DNA of 64,000 bases from Chrysoporthe austroafricana (Eukaryota; Ascomycota; Sordariomycetes; Diaporthales; Cryphonectriaceae), in the NCBI GenBank assembly GCA_001051155.2, contig JYIP02000007.1, positions 3,598,342 to 3,662,341 of the forward strand, written 5' to 3'. Shown piece after piece: positions 20,360 to 31,260 of this stretch; positions within the stretch are counted from its first letter, which is position 1, and every line of letters starts with the position of its first letter. A program made the position numbers and the translations under genes. Below the pieces are notes generated by a model. It was not told where the DNA came from, did no database searches, and saw only the letters and a program-made list of their open reading frames with translations.

Positions 20360-21740
20360 ACGACTCAATAGTCTGGCGATTCCGTATCGGCCTCTTCAGA
20401 TGGTCCCCGAGCCCTCTTGACGTTCTCGAGCTTCCGCGCCGTCGGCTGACCTCTGCAGAGTGCGATGTCTTGTAAGTCTTTTTTTTTGTCTGAGCTGTCT
20501 TCGTCTGTCATCCTCGTCGAGGTTGTCTTGGTCGTCGTCCTCCTCCTTGCACTGTCGTCCTCTTCGTCGTCCATGTTCCCCCTCGCGCGCGTGCGGCCAG
20601 TAGCCCCCCGCCGGCCCCCCTCCCTGCTATATATATGGCTCGTATATCTCGTCCGCCCCCTTATAAGTTTCGGCATGGCAGGCGTGTCGTGCGCGCGGGG
20701 CGTGGTAGTGGTTGCTAGTGTGGTGGTTGGCGGTGGTTGTGGTATGGGTGCTGGACTGGTGCGAGATCCTCTCTACCTCTGCCGCCCGCGCCCGGCGCTG
20801 CGCTGCGCTGCGCTGCCCGGGCGCCCGAAAAGCTCACCCCGAACACAACCCAAACCGGCGATGCACGACGCCCTCGCAGCCCAAAACCGCCAGAAATCAC
20901 CCGGAAACGCACTGCACAAGCTGTTTTATGCGATCCCGAGAGGTGGGCTAAGCCGTGCAGCCCTCCTCGTGGTAGTGCCGCGGCGCGAAAACGTGCTGTG
21001 TGCGGGTGCTGCAGGTCGCCCCGGCCCCCGGCACACAAGACACACACAAAATCTGTCACGGATTGTGCACAAATCTATCTAATGCGATCCGGAGAGGCAA
21101 CAAGTGCGCAGCACACCTCCCTGCGCGGCGCTGCGGCCCTCGGTCGCCGTCGTCGTGGTGCTCGGGGGGTGGATCTGCGCGCGCTTCTCCAGGAGTTGGT
21201 CTCTGTCCTCTCCTGCGCCCACAGCACCGCGAGTTCGCTGCCAAAAGCGAAGACGCGAGAACCCTGGAGACAATGGGAAGCATGCGTGACGGCTCGCGAG
21301 GCAGCTAGTCGCGACACACGAGGAGGAGGAAGGAGCATGCATGCTGGACGGAGGAGCGAGCACGGTGATTGATGCCTTTGCATGGAGGAGGAGCGCGCGT
21401 GTCAGCACTAGTGCGCATGAGCGTGAGCACGTGGATTGGGCCATAGCCGGACATAAGCCGTGCTTGGCTGTGTGCGCGGGCTTGGCTGGGCCTTGTGTGC
21501 AGGCAGCCTTGTCCCCGCCCGCCAGCCTTGTCTCCCTCGGCCCTGGCTTCACCCCTTCTGGGTTCTCGAACCTGCGCCGCTGCACTTCGTCTCGCAGTAG
21601 GCACACCGCCCCCGACCTTGGGTCGCTCAGCTTAGCGAGTCTTCTCACGCGGGACCGCTATCGCAGCGGACTAGCGCGTACCTTAAAAGCCGGCTCGCAG
21701 GCCAGCTCCACCCCTGGCGCGCGCGTTGCGACGGCACGGC
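20360..21740. repeat. GC-rich mosaic repeat block 2
   Basis: Contains the TTCGGGC/CCGAAA module in reverse (20830-20920), two ATGCGATCC cores (20932-20943 and 21081-21096), a variant of the 20-bp core (GGCCATAGCCGGACATAAGC, 21439-21458) and the CCTTGTCTCCCTCGGCC module (21500-21545). ORFs of 100-211 aa here are compositional artefacts. Confidence 0.7.
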
Positions 21741-22117
21741 GCGACCCGAGCTCGCCACAGTGATTGCCTTCGGTATTCAAGTCAAAACAGAAGGGAGGCT
21801 GGATCTCACCATACACCTTGGCTTTCTTCAATGTCTTTCTCAGGCTGATGCATTAGCGATTCCGCTTTTGTATGTTTTTTCTGACAAAGAAAATGCTATT
21901 GCAGCAAATAAAACGAAAATTAAGTCTTCAGGTGAAAAACAAGCACCTTGTTTAGCAGGGAATACATTGAATGGGTATTAAGAATTCTATCTATCTGCAC
22001 AATGGAGAATAAGAGTAACTGAATAAAGCTTATTCATAATTCTGTAATCGTAGAAAAGTAGTTTAGCGTATTGGCTGCTCCTCTTTTCTCCATATATATA
22101 ATACTTTTCATTCTAAC
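21741..22117. other. AT-richer interval upstream of 22118
   Basis: A 73-aa ORF at 21760-21981 has no recognisable family and may be chance. TATATATAATAC at about 22093 could be the core promoter of the following gene. Confidence 0.3.
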
Positions 22118-23944
22118 ATGTTTTTTCCCCAACTTGATTCCAAGTTCGTGCCGTTTACAAAAGCTGTATCAGCTTTCGTTGTTCCCCCTTCCCGCAGCAC
22201 TAGCTACGAGCTCCATACGAACATGCAGAACTCAGATATGGAGGGCCCAGATATGCAGGGCTTAGATATGCAGGGCTCGGCTACGGCAAAGAAAGTCACT
22301 AGGCGGCTCTCACAGGGACAGCCAGACCTGCAGCAGCCTGCACAGACAGACATGCGCCCCCCGTCGTTCGCCTCTCATTCACTAGCCTCTCAGTCACTCA
22401 CTTCCCAATCTTTCACCTCCCTTCACTCTGAGTACACTGAGGGCGAAATGGTCCCGGAGCAGCCTGCACAGACAGACATGCGCCCCCCGCCCCTCGCTTC
22501 CCAGCCCGTGACCTCCTGCTGCGCCGGAGGTCAAAAGGGCGCGGTGCAAGCAGCCAGGCTGGACTTGCAACAGTCGCCCAGCGACACGCACCACCTGTTA
22601 TCCCCCTTCCCAGCTGCTCCTTCGCCACCCGCCAACGACCGGACAAGCCCATCATCCCCCGTCTCGCCAGCCTTCCATCACGTCGAAGAGCCTCCTCGCG
22701 CACAGCTGGACCCGCCCTTGAAGAACAGCAGCTCCCAAGAGCAGGGCGAATGCACAGAGGTGCATAAGGAAGAAGACCAGCCTCACAACCACGGTTCGGG
22801 CGACCTGGAGAGGGCCTTTTCCATCATCAGAGCATTGTGGCTAGACTCGCTGCACAGCTGGGGCTCGTCTCTTGACGCATTGTCACTCGGGGAACCGTCT
22901 CTCGAGTGGTATCCTCTCCGTATCTCGCCATCCGAGCTGGTCCAGCTGCGCCAGAAGCTTGAAGATCACGATTCACGGCTTCTATTGCATTTCGATTCAA
23001 AAGTTCGTTACGACTACGACCGACCGAGTTGCCGTCTCGTGTTTCGCATCATGGATACCTTGATCCATAACGGCGTAATAAATAAACTGATGAATTTTTT
23101 CGTCATCGAGCTGAATGGTATCACATCCGATTGTCCGGATCTAAGAGAACTCGCATCAAATCTCTCGGATTATCGCAATGTCAAAACGATATTGGTACCA
23201 GGAAGTGTGAAGAGCCCTGGCGGCAGGTTCTTGGTACCAGAATGTCAGAAGAGCCCTGATGGCTGGTTCTTGTTTGCACAAAAAGGACTGCCAGCATTCG
23301 TTATTGAGGTTGCGTATGCTCAATCAACGAAAGCTGTAAATAAATGCGCCAGACAATACATCAAACGCAGCAAAGGCAAGATCAAGACGGCTCTCGTTAT
23401 CGATCTTGCCTATTCGCCTCCAGAACTGAGGCGCCAGCCTAACGATACCACAAACCGTCTGGGAACATTCTCTCTCTGGCGCGGTTTTGAGCGTATCTAT
23501 GATTGCGAGGTCTTTCGCGATGCACAGGGCAACCCAACTGCTAGCTCAATCCGGCTCTTTCTGGCAGATTTCATTCCCGACGACGCCCTCGAACAGCTTG
23601 ACAAAAGCATCTTACAGCAAGCCCAGCAGCGTATTATCGATATACCTGCGGAGCTGCTATGCGAATGGCTAGCAGGACATGAGATGGCACAAGCAGACTA
23701 CGATAAAAGAACCGGGGAACCGCGAGCAGAAACGGAAGAGGATAGTATCGAGGAAAGCGACGAAGATAGCGAGGAGGACAGTGAGGAGCATAGCGACGAG
23801 GGCACCGATTATACACGCCTCTCCAAGAGACGAAAGCTGTCCGACGGGAACCGAGAATATCTCGCCACCGGAGGCAGCAGCAGCACGGCGGGCCTCGCGG
23901 AGAGGCGGATGACCCGCTCTATGTCGCGCCGGGAGGAGGCGTAA
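22118..23944 (+). CDS. PD-(D/E)XK-like fungal protein with acidic tail, 608 aa
   Basis: Single intact exon; the first ATG is 22118, but 22223 (M-Q-N-S-D-M-E-G) is an equally good start. Residues about 35-240 are low-complexity with internal repeats (QPAQTDMRPP twice; A-S-H-S-L-A-S-Q-S-L-type). The folded part has DSKVRYDYDRPSCRLVFRIMDT, then P-D-G-W-F (Asp about 381), A-F-V-I-E-V-A-Y-A-Q (Glu397) and KGKIKTALVIDLAYSP, the same order as the 8682-9751 protein. The lysine of ExK is not present. A C-terminal acidic run (E-E-D-S-I-E-E-S-D-E-D-S...) and K-R-R-K suggest nuclear or chromatin association. Function unknown. Confidence 0.75.
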   Translation: MFFPQLDSKFVPFTKAVSAFVVPPSRSTSYELHTNMQNSDMEGPDMQGLDMQGSATAKKVTRRLSQGQPDLQQPAQTDMRPPSFASHSLASQSLTSQSFTSLHSEYTEGEMVPEQPAQTDMRPPPLASQPVTSCCAGGQKGAVQAARLDLQQSPSDTHHLLSPFPAAPSPPANDRTSPSSPVSPAFHHVEEPPRAQLDPPLKNSSSQEQGECTEVHKEEDQPHNHGSGDLERAFSIIRALWLDSLHSWGSSLDALSLGEPSLEWYPLRISPSELVQLRQKLEDHDSRLLLHFDSKVRYDYDRPSCRLVFRIMDTLIHNGVINKLMNFFVIELNGITSDCPDLRELASNLSDYRNVKTILVPGSVKSPGGRFLVPECQKSPDGWFLFAQKGLPAFVIEVAYAQSTKAVNKCARQYIKRSKGKIKTALVIDLAYSPPELRRQPNDTTNRLGTFSLWRGFERIYDCEVFRDAQGNPTASSIRLFLADFIPDDALEQLDKSILQQAQQRIIDIPAELLCEWLAGHEMAQADYDKRTGEPRAETEEDSIEESDEDSEEDSEEHSDEGTDYTRLSKRRKLSDGNREYLATGGSSSTAGLAERRMTRSMSRREEA

Positions 23945-23959
23945 ATACGCAGCGGCTAG

Positions 23960-24110
23960 AAAGGCGGAGAGACAGCACCCCCCGAGCACCATGACGATAG
24001 CCTGACGACGGCTATAGTACAGCGTAGAGGGGTGCTGCGCGGGAGGCTCGGGGCGATTTGCAGCACCGCATAGATATAAATCAAAGACAAGGTCTATACA
24101 CAAGCAGCGT
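23960..24110 (-). repeat. short GC-rich repeat fragment
   Basis: GACGGCTATAGTACAGCGTAGAGG next to GGTGCTGCGCG resembles the left edge of block 1 (10095-10130), placing a truncated copy immediately 3' of the 22118 gene. Confidence 0.45.
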
Positions 24111-24199
24111 GCAATGGAGATGATTGAACTGTCTCGCTGAGAATTTCGTTGTATCGATCTTGTAAATATGAAGATTGCACGAGGAATACCTGAGCTCAA

Positions 24200-26390
24200 G
24201 TCGCTTAGCTTAGCCCACTTTATAGCATAAACTTTCGACCTGAAAAATGACAGCAGGCAGCTTTATAGTCGATAACTCCGATCGAAATGTTGTTGGGCCG
24301 CTTGCTTCATCACAAATCGTGCGGGTCCTGTCGGCCGCGACGAGATCTCCAGTGTCCAGATCTTCCTAGATTGCGATTCAGAGCAGATTAATTTCCATAG
24401 ATATTTTGGTAGATAATTGCATATCTAAGCACAAAGGTCGAAGGCTTCGGCTATGGCGTTAATATGTGGCTAAACAATTCGTAGCCAGAGATCGTTCGAC
24501 AAAACTAAGCAGCGACTACAACTCGAACAGCTTTTTGTGACGAATCACGATCTCCAGCAAAAAGAACAACCTTAAATCCTAGCGCAGATGCACCTTGGAA
24601 TAGGCCCTATTCCCAATCACCTATAGCAGAAGTCTGGTACTATAGGCTGGGCATGATTCTAATAGCTGAACTTGGGGATACAAAAATTAATCTTGGCCAG
24701 CAAAGGCTGCTTAGAAGTTTTTGCCTTAGGTACCCTGTCCCTAAGGTGATAGAAGGAAAAATCTAAGTAAAGTGAGATGAAGCAAGCAGTGACAAGAGAG
24801 CATACTATCCGAAGAAAATACGAGAATTCGAGCAGAGTCGTCGAGTCCCTGCCACTGTTCCGAGTTATGTTTGAAACAAAGCTCTATGTAGATGATGAAG
24901 TTGCCTGGATCGCTATGAACTCAGGCCTGAAGCTAGAAAGAATCTGTAGATGGGTTTTCAAGTAAAGATCGCCCTGCCGCTCCACTCTTTCTGGGGTTAT
25001 CTTTAAAGGAAAAATAATCTAGTAGCAATAGTTTCTTTTAAATCTGGATCTTTTTCGAAACTGGCAATTTATAATTACGGATAATAGATAGACCGATAAT
25101 ATAATAAGTTTCGAATAGCTAAAAAAAATCTTTATTCCAGAAAGCTAGTATTAAGGGCATTGAATACAAGTAAAGTAATAGAGTATAAAATGCTCCCAAG
25201 CAATATAATTATAGCTAGATAGCTAGAAGGACGATTAATAAACCTATCCTTCCCTTCCTTTTCTTTAATTTGCTATCCTTTTTATCCCTATTTATATTTA
25301 TTTTATGCTAGAGTTTTCCGCTCTGTTTTTGCGCTGCGCCCTTGCTTAGTTTTCGCTTATTAAATTAGTTTTAGCTATACGTTCCTTTCTTTAGCATTGG
25401 CTATAATGGCCGCATTCTCGTATTCCCGTGCGGTTTCTTAGCTCCGGTCTCGCAGCGTATCCCGCTTTGGACCCCAAGTCTTAATAATGTTATTTCGCTC
25501 CTTGATAGCTAGCCAGCCGACCTTTCAGAAGCTAGATTGCTAATCCTGGATAGCTATAGCAGCTATAAAACAGACGAGTTTATATAGAAATGCTTCCAGA
25601 ATAATATTTTATTAATCTATCTATTTCCTTATATATTTTATATGTTTCAATTTTTCGACTTAAGCATGTTTTCTTCTTTCAAGAAAGCTTATAAAAAGAA
25701 GCTTAGTCTCCTAGGCTAATAGGGAAATTTGACAATTTTAAAGAAACGACTATTCTTTCAGAACTATTCCCAAGCTCGTACGGAAAGTCTTTCTAGCCAA
25801 AATATTAAATCTGGATAGAAAATAACGAATTTCTGGCCTATTAGATTAGCTAAGCTACTTTTAAGCCTTCTTTTTCTCGAGAATAATTAATATTATTAAA
25901 TTCAGCCGAAACCAGATTTAAAATAATTAGCAGCATTGAATTATATTATCTCGAAACCTTTTTCGAGCTATCCGGATATATATTCGACCCTTAAAAAGGC
26001 TAGAGATCTATATTATCGATTACAGAATAACCGGTATTAATTTTTTAATTAAATCAAGATAGCATATATTATTCAGAAAAATACAAAAAGCTTGGGAAAG
26101 AAGAGATATAGAACTAGCTAAAGCTTTAAAAGAGAATAAAGCTTTAAAAATACAGGTTGAAGCTTCCAGGCTGAAAAAAAAGAAAGAAAGTTGAAACAAG
26201 CCCAAATTCGAAATTTGCAAATATCAGGGCTATACAGAAAGCTCAAAAAGAAGCCAATAGAAATATAGATAAGTCTAATAAAAAGAGCGATATCGAATTA
26301 TCTGGGGCTGAAAAGGATTGCATTATAATAGCTAGTTTGGCATAAGAGTAGAAGAAACCAATATATATATATATATATATTTGGTGTGGC
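24200..26390. repeat. AT-rich, RIP-like decayed transposable-element island
   Basis: Composition drops sharply to AT-rich with abundant TA dinucleotides and dense stops in all frames. A readable piece at about 26085-26190 (plus strand) gives ...AWERRDIELAKALKENKALKIQVEASRLKKKKE, a coiled-coil-like stretch similar in character to the C-terminal tail of pogo/Fot1-type transposases; that assignment is a guess. The island ends in an (AT)n run at about 26361-26381. Consistent with RIP of repeated DNA. Confidence 0.6.
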
Positions 26391-27300
26391 TGACCAGGGG
26401 TGCCGGGAAGGGGGGGTGCCGGGAACCCGGTGGTTTAACTTATTTTAGCTAATAGGCATTTCCTCTATCACTACCATCGAGCTTCCCTCGAACTAGTGTC
26501 GTAACTACTCACCTATTATCACCCACCAAACTTGTATACTGTCGAGGCTCTTGCATCGCACTGCTGTAGTATGGTGTAGAATTCTTTGTGTCGAAATGTC
26601 GAAGCCGGGTGGCCTACGGAAGGCTGCATGGTTCAACGAAGATTTGAGAACCAAAAACTCCGAATTTCAAGGAGATACGTACAATAACGACCAGTATAAC
26701 GAACTCAGGCAGAAATGGAAACTAGAACTAAAGGAGAATGACCAGTTATCTCAAGCCCGAGAAAACGTCATCGGAAACCCTGTGGACACATCTCAGACTC
26801 TGGCAGATTTTATGGAGATCGGTAGAATACCCCGAAATTGGAATGAGATTATATACCAAATACTTCTGTACTGATACACCTATGACCTGTGGGTTTTATG
26901 TTAGCAAGTTAGTCAGAAGAGTATGATCTTTCTTATGCAATATGTCGACTCCGATGTTGATAATCCTCGCTTTTGGGGCTATTACTATGAGATGCAACTG
27001 ATATATTGTCACCTCTGTCACCTCACCGCAATTCACATCATCATTGGCGTAGCCCTCGTTACAGCGTGAGATGTATGCGAATCCCTTTTTTGTTAATCCA
27101 TGCCCATGTTAAAGGTCTTCTGGTTGGAGTATGATACAAACCCGGCATTCTCATCCCCGAGCCAGTCATAGTCCTGGGTCTAAGCAAGCTCTATAGTATT
27201 GATCTCGGTGCAGTTGGTTTAGCTGAGATGAGTGCCATCTTCAACGATGGTATATATCTATAGACATTACGTCTAGGGCGCGAGGCTCTTATTTCTTAAT
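26391..27300. other. decayed interval, one short ORF
   Basis: An ORF at 26551-26874 (107 aa; inner Met MSKPGGLRKAAWFNEDLRTK) has ordinary composition but no family I recognise. The remainder shows no gene. Confidence 0.3.
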
Positions 27301-27314
27301 GCTACGGAAGTGCT

Positions 27315-27460
27315 TTGCAGGCAGCATTATATAGAGGCTACAAGGACCTTGCACAGCTGATTCTTAACAAGGGAGCTGATATCAATATGCAGGGTGGATA
27401 TTACGGAAATGCTCTTCGGATTCAGGGAACTGGCCTGTTTACGATAGCGCAACCAACAGG
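27315..27460 (+). pseudogene. ankyrin-repeat fragment
   Basis: Reads LQAALYRGYKDLAQLILNKGADINMQGGYYGNAL, a canonical ankyrin repeat plus the start of the next one. The G-x-x-x-N-A-L-Q spacing is typical of fungal NACHT-ankyrin proteins. No other repeats are detectable on either side, so it is an isolated fragment. Confidence 0.6.
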
Positions 27461-27591
27461 TTTCAGCATTGCTAGTGTTGTGAAGGCACTCAACGAGGAT
27501 GATCGATACAGCAGAAGCTGTTACATCAAATAGGAAGCTTTACGACACTGTATGAAAAGCTATGCTGTATTATATGTGGCACTAGATGTGA

Positions 27592-28008
27592 TCAATCGAA
27601 AAAAAGGGAAGCCAGGCGTCGCGTTGCTTCTTCACTGTCCCACTCGATCAAGCGTCGTTCTTTCGACTCCTCCATCTTTATTTGCACCAGGGGCTCCATC
27701 GCTGCTCGCTCTGCTTCACTCAACAGAGACACCCTTGTCTTCCATAGTTCGTCCATGGGAACATCTTCTCGCCGCTCGCCAAAAAATCTTTCATCAAGGT
27801 ATTTCCAGTAGACAGTATCAAATGCCCAACTTCTCCTGGCGGCATAATTCAACCAAAAGCGGCCCGTTGCCCAACTCTCCCGCATGTACGCCGACAGCAG
27901 CATAGAACCCGGCTTCATGTCCTTCTCCGCTTCTTCCATTGCTGAAACCCAGGTTTTCAACCGTCTCTCGTAAACACTTGACCAATCCTCAATGCCACTG
28001 CCCCACAT
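27592..28008 (-). pseudogene. C-terminal fragment of an aminoglycoside-phosphotransferase-type (APH) protein
   Basis: The 138-aa segment reads YERRLKTWVSAMEEAEK, SAYMRESWATGRFWLNYAARRSW, FDTVYWKYLDE, then AMEPLVQIKMEE. This succession is typical of the region after the catalytic domain of fungal APH-family proteins. The kinase core (HGDLHxxN, IDWE) is not seen upstream (28010-28200), which instead enters low-complexity sequence. Reported as a truncated gene; recognition is from the pattern only. Confidence 0.55.
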
Positions 28009-28079
28009 CTCAAGGACATCAAGAAGTAGCTAATATTCCTACAGCCAACGCAAGGTTGCCAGCCCTAGGCAAAGCTTCG

Positions 28080-29040
28080 AGGGCTCAGATTGCCAGGGCA
28101 TTGCCGATATAGCGAAAATCGCGAGCGATACGCCTCTGGTCTGGCTGGCATAGAGGCTGGAAGGCTGGTTAGGCTGGAAATCTGGCTAGTCTGGCCGGTA
28201 GAGGCTCTTTTTTAAATAGCTTAACTTTTAGTATTTATCCGTAAATAGTACTTAAATAGAAGATTTTTTTGCGCTAAGCGTACGGATAGAAAGCTTATTG
28301 GTCTGGAAGGCTTATCGGTCTGGAAGGCTTATCGTTCTGGAAAAACCTATTACAGAAAATATTAGCCAGAACTTTTAGCAGAAATATATAAACCTAATTT
28401 ATTTATAGCTATTAATATAAGTATTATAAACGCTATAGTAATTCTCGGATAACTGTAAAGTTAAAGGGTTTATGCTAATAAAAGCGGTATTAAATATTGC
28501 TTTAAATATCAGAATAAATTTACTAAGTATTGCAATATTTATAAGCTTTGAATAGCTATTAATAGTAAAGTCCGATTAATATTTAGATTGATAACTGAAA
28601 AGCTATTACTATTTATCTGGTAAATATCCGGTCTTTATATATCCAGCTTTTCAATCCTAAATTACTAGCTTACTAAATAAGCTAGTAAGCCTGGCTTATT
28701 AGCTTACTTAATAATCCAATAATCCTTACCTTATCTAGCCTTAACCCTTATTTATATAAACATTTATTTGGCTTTGCGGCTAAGCTTAAAAATCCTAGCA
28801 TTAAGTAAGCCATTTTGAATAGCTTTAATGTATATTAGTTTATAATATTATCTCTTTTCCTATCGGTTAATATCCTTATCAATTTCTATAAGCTTCTTTA
28901 GTTCTTCTTATCATTTATCGTACTTTCCTAATTAGGATATCGGGTAGAGTATAAAAGAATCGTTCGCTTAAGACTTAGTATCGTAATTCCTTTTTGGAAG
29001 CAATTTTTCAATATGCTATCCAAATGCTTTTGGGGCAGCT
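28080..29040. repeat. AT-rich RIP-like island with GGCTGG/GGTCTGGAAGG tandem motif
   Basis: 28130-28205 contains repeated GGCTGG-type units. 28300-28345 has CTTATYGGTCTGGAAGG twice plus a variant. From 28350 on it is strongly AT-rich without coding potential. Likely a mutated transposon remnant. Confidence 0.55.
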
Positions 29041-29059
29041 GGCGCAAAGTTGCAGGCTA

Positions 29060-29274
29060 TCGGGACCGCAGCGGGGCTCTGGAGTTGTTCTCGGAGTGTT
29101 AGCTGCGGCAGCAATTTATTTCATACCATGGGAAGACGTCTTCGAGTGGCTAAAGGGCGCCTTGTCTTAGCTCTGGGAGACGATTTGCGACTTCTGGGAC
29201 CGTTTCACGGGTTGGATCAAGTCATGGTTCGCGACGGTTCGCGACACAGTCCCCGGAAAAAAAAAATGAGCCAC
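29060..29274 (+). pseudogene. C-terminal membrane-peptide relic with in-frame TAG
   Basis: One frame reads GVVLGVLAAAAIYFIPWEDVF (a single membrane helix), then E-W-L-K-G-A-L-S, a TAG at 29168-29170, then LWETICDFWDRFTGWIKSWF and a basic end before TGA. Hydrophobic helix plus Trp-rich amphipathic segment is protein-like, but I do not recognise the family. Confidence 0.4.
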
Positions 29275-29584
29275 CGTACCATGACCCGGCCAATGACGTT
29301 TTGAGGTAAGCCGCAATGACAACGTAATTTATTTTGATTTTGATAAGGACAAATGCTCACAATGTTGACATTGGGTCTAGACGTATGTAATACGACTTAT
29401 AACATCATCGTCGCCACTATATAAGTCTGTAAAAGTTACGGCATATCTGTTAAGAAGTGCGAATCTAGTCTAGTCTGCCAAAAGCATAGTCAAACATCTG
29501 GGAAACCGGCCAGTTGCCCACTCAGAATGTGCACAGCTACCAACTAATCCCAGTGAAATAGAAACTACGCCAACTTTCTGCCCC

Positions 29585-31200
29585 TTGCGCGGAATTTGCG
29601 CTATAGTGCCCTGGGTTGGCATTATAAGGACCATATCCGGCCGACTTTTGTCATATTGCCGTCCTTTCAGCGGCAGCCAGGCCGCCTTTCCCCCCAGGAG
29701 CTCTCAGATTGCCAGTGCGCCCGGTATCCGGTTGCTTGTACGAATGCCCAGGTCGATATATCCTGTTCGGGTGGAGATGCCAGCACGGCCTGGTCCAGCG
29801 TGTAGACAACGCAACCTGCTGGTCCTGCTCGAGTCGCGGCCTGGGCGGCCGTGGGGCTGGCTGGCTGGGCTAGGGAGACGAGGCCGAGGGAGACAAGGCT
29901 GGCGGGTGGGGACAAGGCTGCCAGCAGCACACAAGGCCCAAGGCCCCGCGCACACAGCGGTCCCCCTGCTGTGCCCCGCGCGATCACAGCCCAGCAGGCT
30001 TATGTCCGACTTATAGTCGAACCGCGTGATTACGCGCACTGGTGCTGTGACACAACACTCGCTCCTCCTCTGCGCAGACCAGACCAGAGTCCGTGCGTGG
30101 CATGCAGCTCTTCCCTTCCTTGTGCTGCAAACGAGCCCGTGGCTGCCATGGCATCACTGCCCTTCTGAGCTGTCGATGCTCTTCCTCTGCCTCTCATGCT
30201 TTTGTGAGGTCTTCCTTTGTCGAAGCCCGTTGTTGCCTGGACTGCATCCCCTCCTCCCCCCTCGTGGCCAGCTGCGTGCAGAGCATCACACCCCGCGGGC
30301 GCTGCTGGCTAGCTGTCTGGCTGTATGGCGGCCGGCTGGAGTAAGTGTCATCACCTTGTGTTCTCTCGCGGTCCTGCTGCCACGACTCCTCCTCCCAGAG
30401 GTCGCACAGCTCTCACAGTTCGCACAGCTCTCACAGTTCGCACAGCTCCCACAGCTCGTACAGCTCCCACTGCTCGTACAGCTCCCACTGCACAGCTCCC
30501 ACTGCTCCTCCTCTCAGTTCTCCCTATCTTGACAGCTCTTAGCTTCTCTCGACCTAACCACTCCCACAACTCTTCCTCCTGACAGCTGGACCGGACAGCT
30601 CCTCCCACCAACTCCTGTCCTGGCTCCTGTCCTGGCTCCTCTCCTGCTGACTACTGCTCCCAGTTCCTCCCTTCCCGACGATTCCCAGATGGTTTCAGTT
30701 GTCCCCGAACCTCTTTTGTCGTCTCCAAGCACGAGATGCGCGTCTCGTCGTCGTCAACCTCGCCGTCGTCGACCTCGCCGTCTGGCTTGCCCTCCCTCGC
30801 GCGTACAAGCAGTCCGTGGAGGGCTGTTGTTGCTTGGTGAGCGCCTTTGACGCCCCTTCGTCGTCTCGGATTGTTTTCCACCGTCCCCAAGACCTCCCCA
30901 TGCTGCTTCAGGTCTGTTTGTTATCGTCCCCAGGCCTTGTGGCTATCCCCGCGCTCTCTCTTGCTCTGCCCGCCCAAAGACCAGGCCGAAAGACACCAAC
31001 CTGCAGCGCACGACGCCCTCGCAGGCCCAGGCTGCCCGAAAATACCCTGAAATGTAATATGTAAAGAAGATCTCGAAAAATAAGAAAAGCGCGGGCTCCC
31101 AGTGAAGATCAGGACTCGTGATGGAATATAGAGAGCGTGTGTAAAAGGTATTGGGGGGAGGGGGTGGGAGCTCGATCATGAATGACTGTTCTATAGATTT
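29585..31200. repeat. GC-rich mosaic repeat block 3, largely inverted
   Basis: Modules of blocks 1 and 2 appear in reverse: the core variant (minus strand) at about 29998-30019, CCGAGGGAGACAAGGCTGG at 29889-29910, and GCAGCTCTTCCC/TTGTGCTGCAAACGAGCC at 30100-30140. Two more follow: a CACAGCTCYCACAGYTCG period-9 minisatellite (30410-30510) and the GGGC-AAAGACCAGGCCGAAAG module (30965-31050). ORFs are artefacts of composition. Confidence 0.7.
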
Positions 31201-31260
31201 GTTCACAACGGTCGTCTCAACTACGCTGTAATAAGGCCCGTCTACTACACGGGTCTAGGC

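Noticed and set aside
3999..29170. Possible genome-wide reassignment or suppression of TAG
   Set aside because: TAG interrupts several genes here, but TAA and TGA also interrupt relics (RdRP, 50-51 kb gene, FAD oxidase), and TAG ends at least one intact gene (31261). General decay explains this better.
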